Positions 27,093 through 27,482 of a DNA stretch of 27,482 bases are shown one piece after another. Location of the stretch: positions 1-27,482 of the forward strand of contig NGBS01001245.1 in the NCBI GenBank assembly GCA_002245135.1, read 5' to 3'. The translations under genes and the position numbers were made by a program. The notes below the pieces were generated by a model. That model did no database searches. It saw only the letters and a program-made list of their open reading frames with translations, and was not told where the DNA came from. Each line of letters begins with the position of its first letter. Within the stretch, counting starts at the first letter, position 1. The DNA comes from Proteromonas lacertae (lineage: Eukaryota > Sar > Bigyra > Opalinata > Proteromonadidae).

Positions 27093-27482
27093 TATCCAGA
27101 AATAGAGATTTATTATTATAATTACATTAATATTTGTTTTTTAGAGATAGTAATCAATATAAATTAATCATCAAAATAACAAGTTGTTTATAAATATGTT
27201 AAATATCACTATTGAGTAGTTTGTAGATGAATTTTAATATATTAGAATAGATATTTATACAATTTCAACTAATCTTATTCTAACTATGGAAACTAAAGTA
27301 AAACAGGAAACAAGAATAATCTTTTATATATAGTTTGTATTAAACAAATGTTACTCAGTATGTAATTAAAATAGATTTTAACAAAATAATGCTCGAGGTT
27401 TGACCGACCGTCTGTCAAAGCTAGATTATAGGTTTTACCTATAACCTATAGGTTACCTATTTATACAACCCTGTTACTTATG
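27093..27482. other. AT-rich right edge with a self-complementary repeat
   Basis: No gene is seen. At 27428-27460 an ATAGGT/ACCTAT series can fold on itself and resembles the cluster at 26347-26376. A GACCGACCG string at 27403-27411 recalls a GTCGGTCG string near 26515, in inverted sense. These may be the borders of a ~0.9-kb unit containing the hAT fragment. Confidence 0.35.

Overview
This window looks like an AT-rich eukaryotic nuclear chromosome. It is packed with virus-like and transposable elements and holds few ordinary host genes. Evidence for a eukaryote: a probable 51-nt GT-AG spliceosomal intron, a decayed GT31-type glycosyltransferase, hAT and Tc1/mariner transposase fragments, a mutator-like element with a 9-bp target duplication, and a double-jelly-roll capsid cassette of Polinton-like virus type. 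The species cannot be named from this sequence; a protist, a basal fungus or a simple animal would all fit. I saw no tRNA, rRNA or CRISPR array.

Layout. (1) 1-6378: part of an endogenous Polinton-like virus (PLV): minor capsid protein, major capsid protein, packaging ATPase and a membrane-anchored virion-type protein on +, with an acidic Asn-rich protein and a Cys4 protein on -. It runs off the left edge. The capsid genes look open, and the material at the left edge is decayed. (2) 6379-7880: non-coding, with two conspicuous fold-back structures and an orphan end of a fold-back transposon. (3) 8136-11835: a 3,700-bp element with 1,188-bp inverted arms and a 9-bp target duplication, the cleanest mobile element here. 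(4) 11966-16579: two short fold-back elements, a Tc1/mariner transposase fragment, an orphan terminus and a cysteine-protease-like remnant. (5) 16659-23637: a decayed charged-protein gene, then a visibly more GC-rich island (about 17.93-23.33 kb) mostly bounded by a ~145-bp inverted repeat. It carries an acidic protein, a HAD-superfamily protein, a Lys-rich helical protein, a Ser/Thr/Pro-rich frame and small acidic and zinc-finger frames. A second, longer inverted repeat lies outside it. (6) 23638-27482: a hypothetical gene, two more fold-back elements, the GT31 pseudogene and a hAT fragment in AT-rich DNA.

How the parts fit. The capsid and ATPase genes form the usual PLV morphogenesis cluster. 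At least five fold-back copies or ends share two internal sequence modules although their outer ends differ, which suggests one non-autonomous family that has repeatedly inserted here. The GC-rich island has a base composition unlike its surroundings and a gene set I cannot assign to any known element. It is the best candidate for something undescribed.

All calls were made by reading the sequence; no database search was possible.
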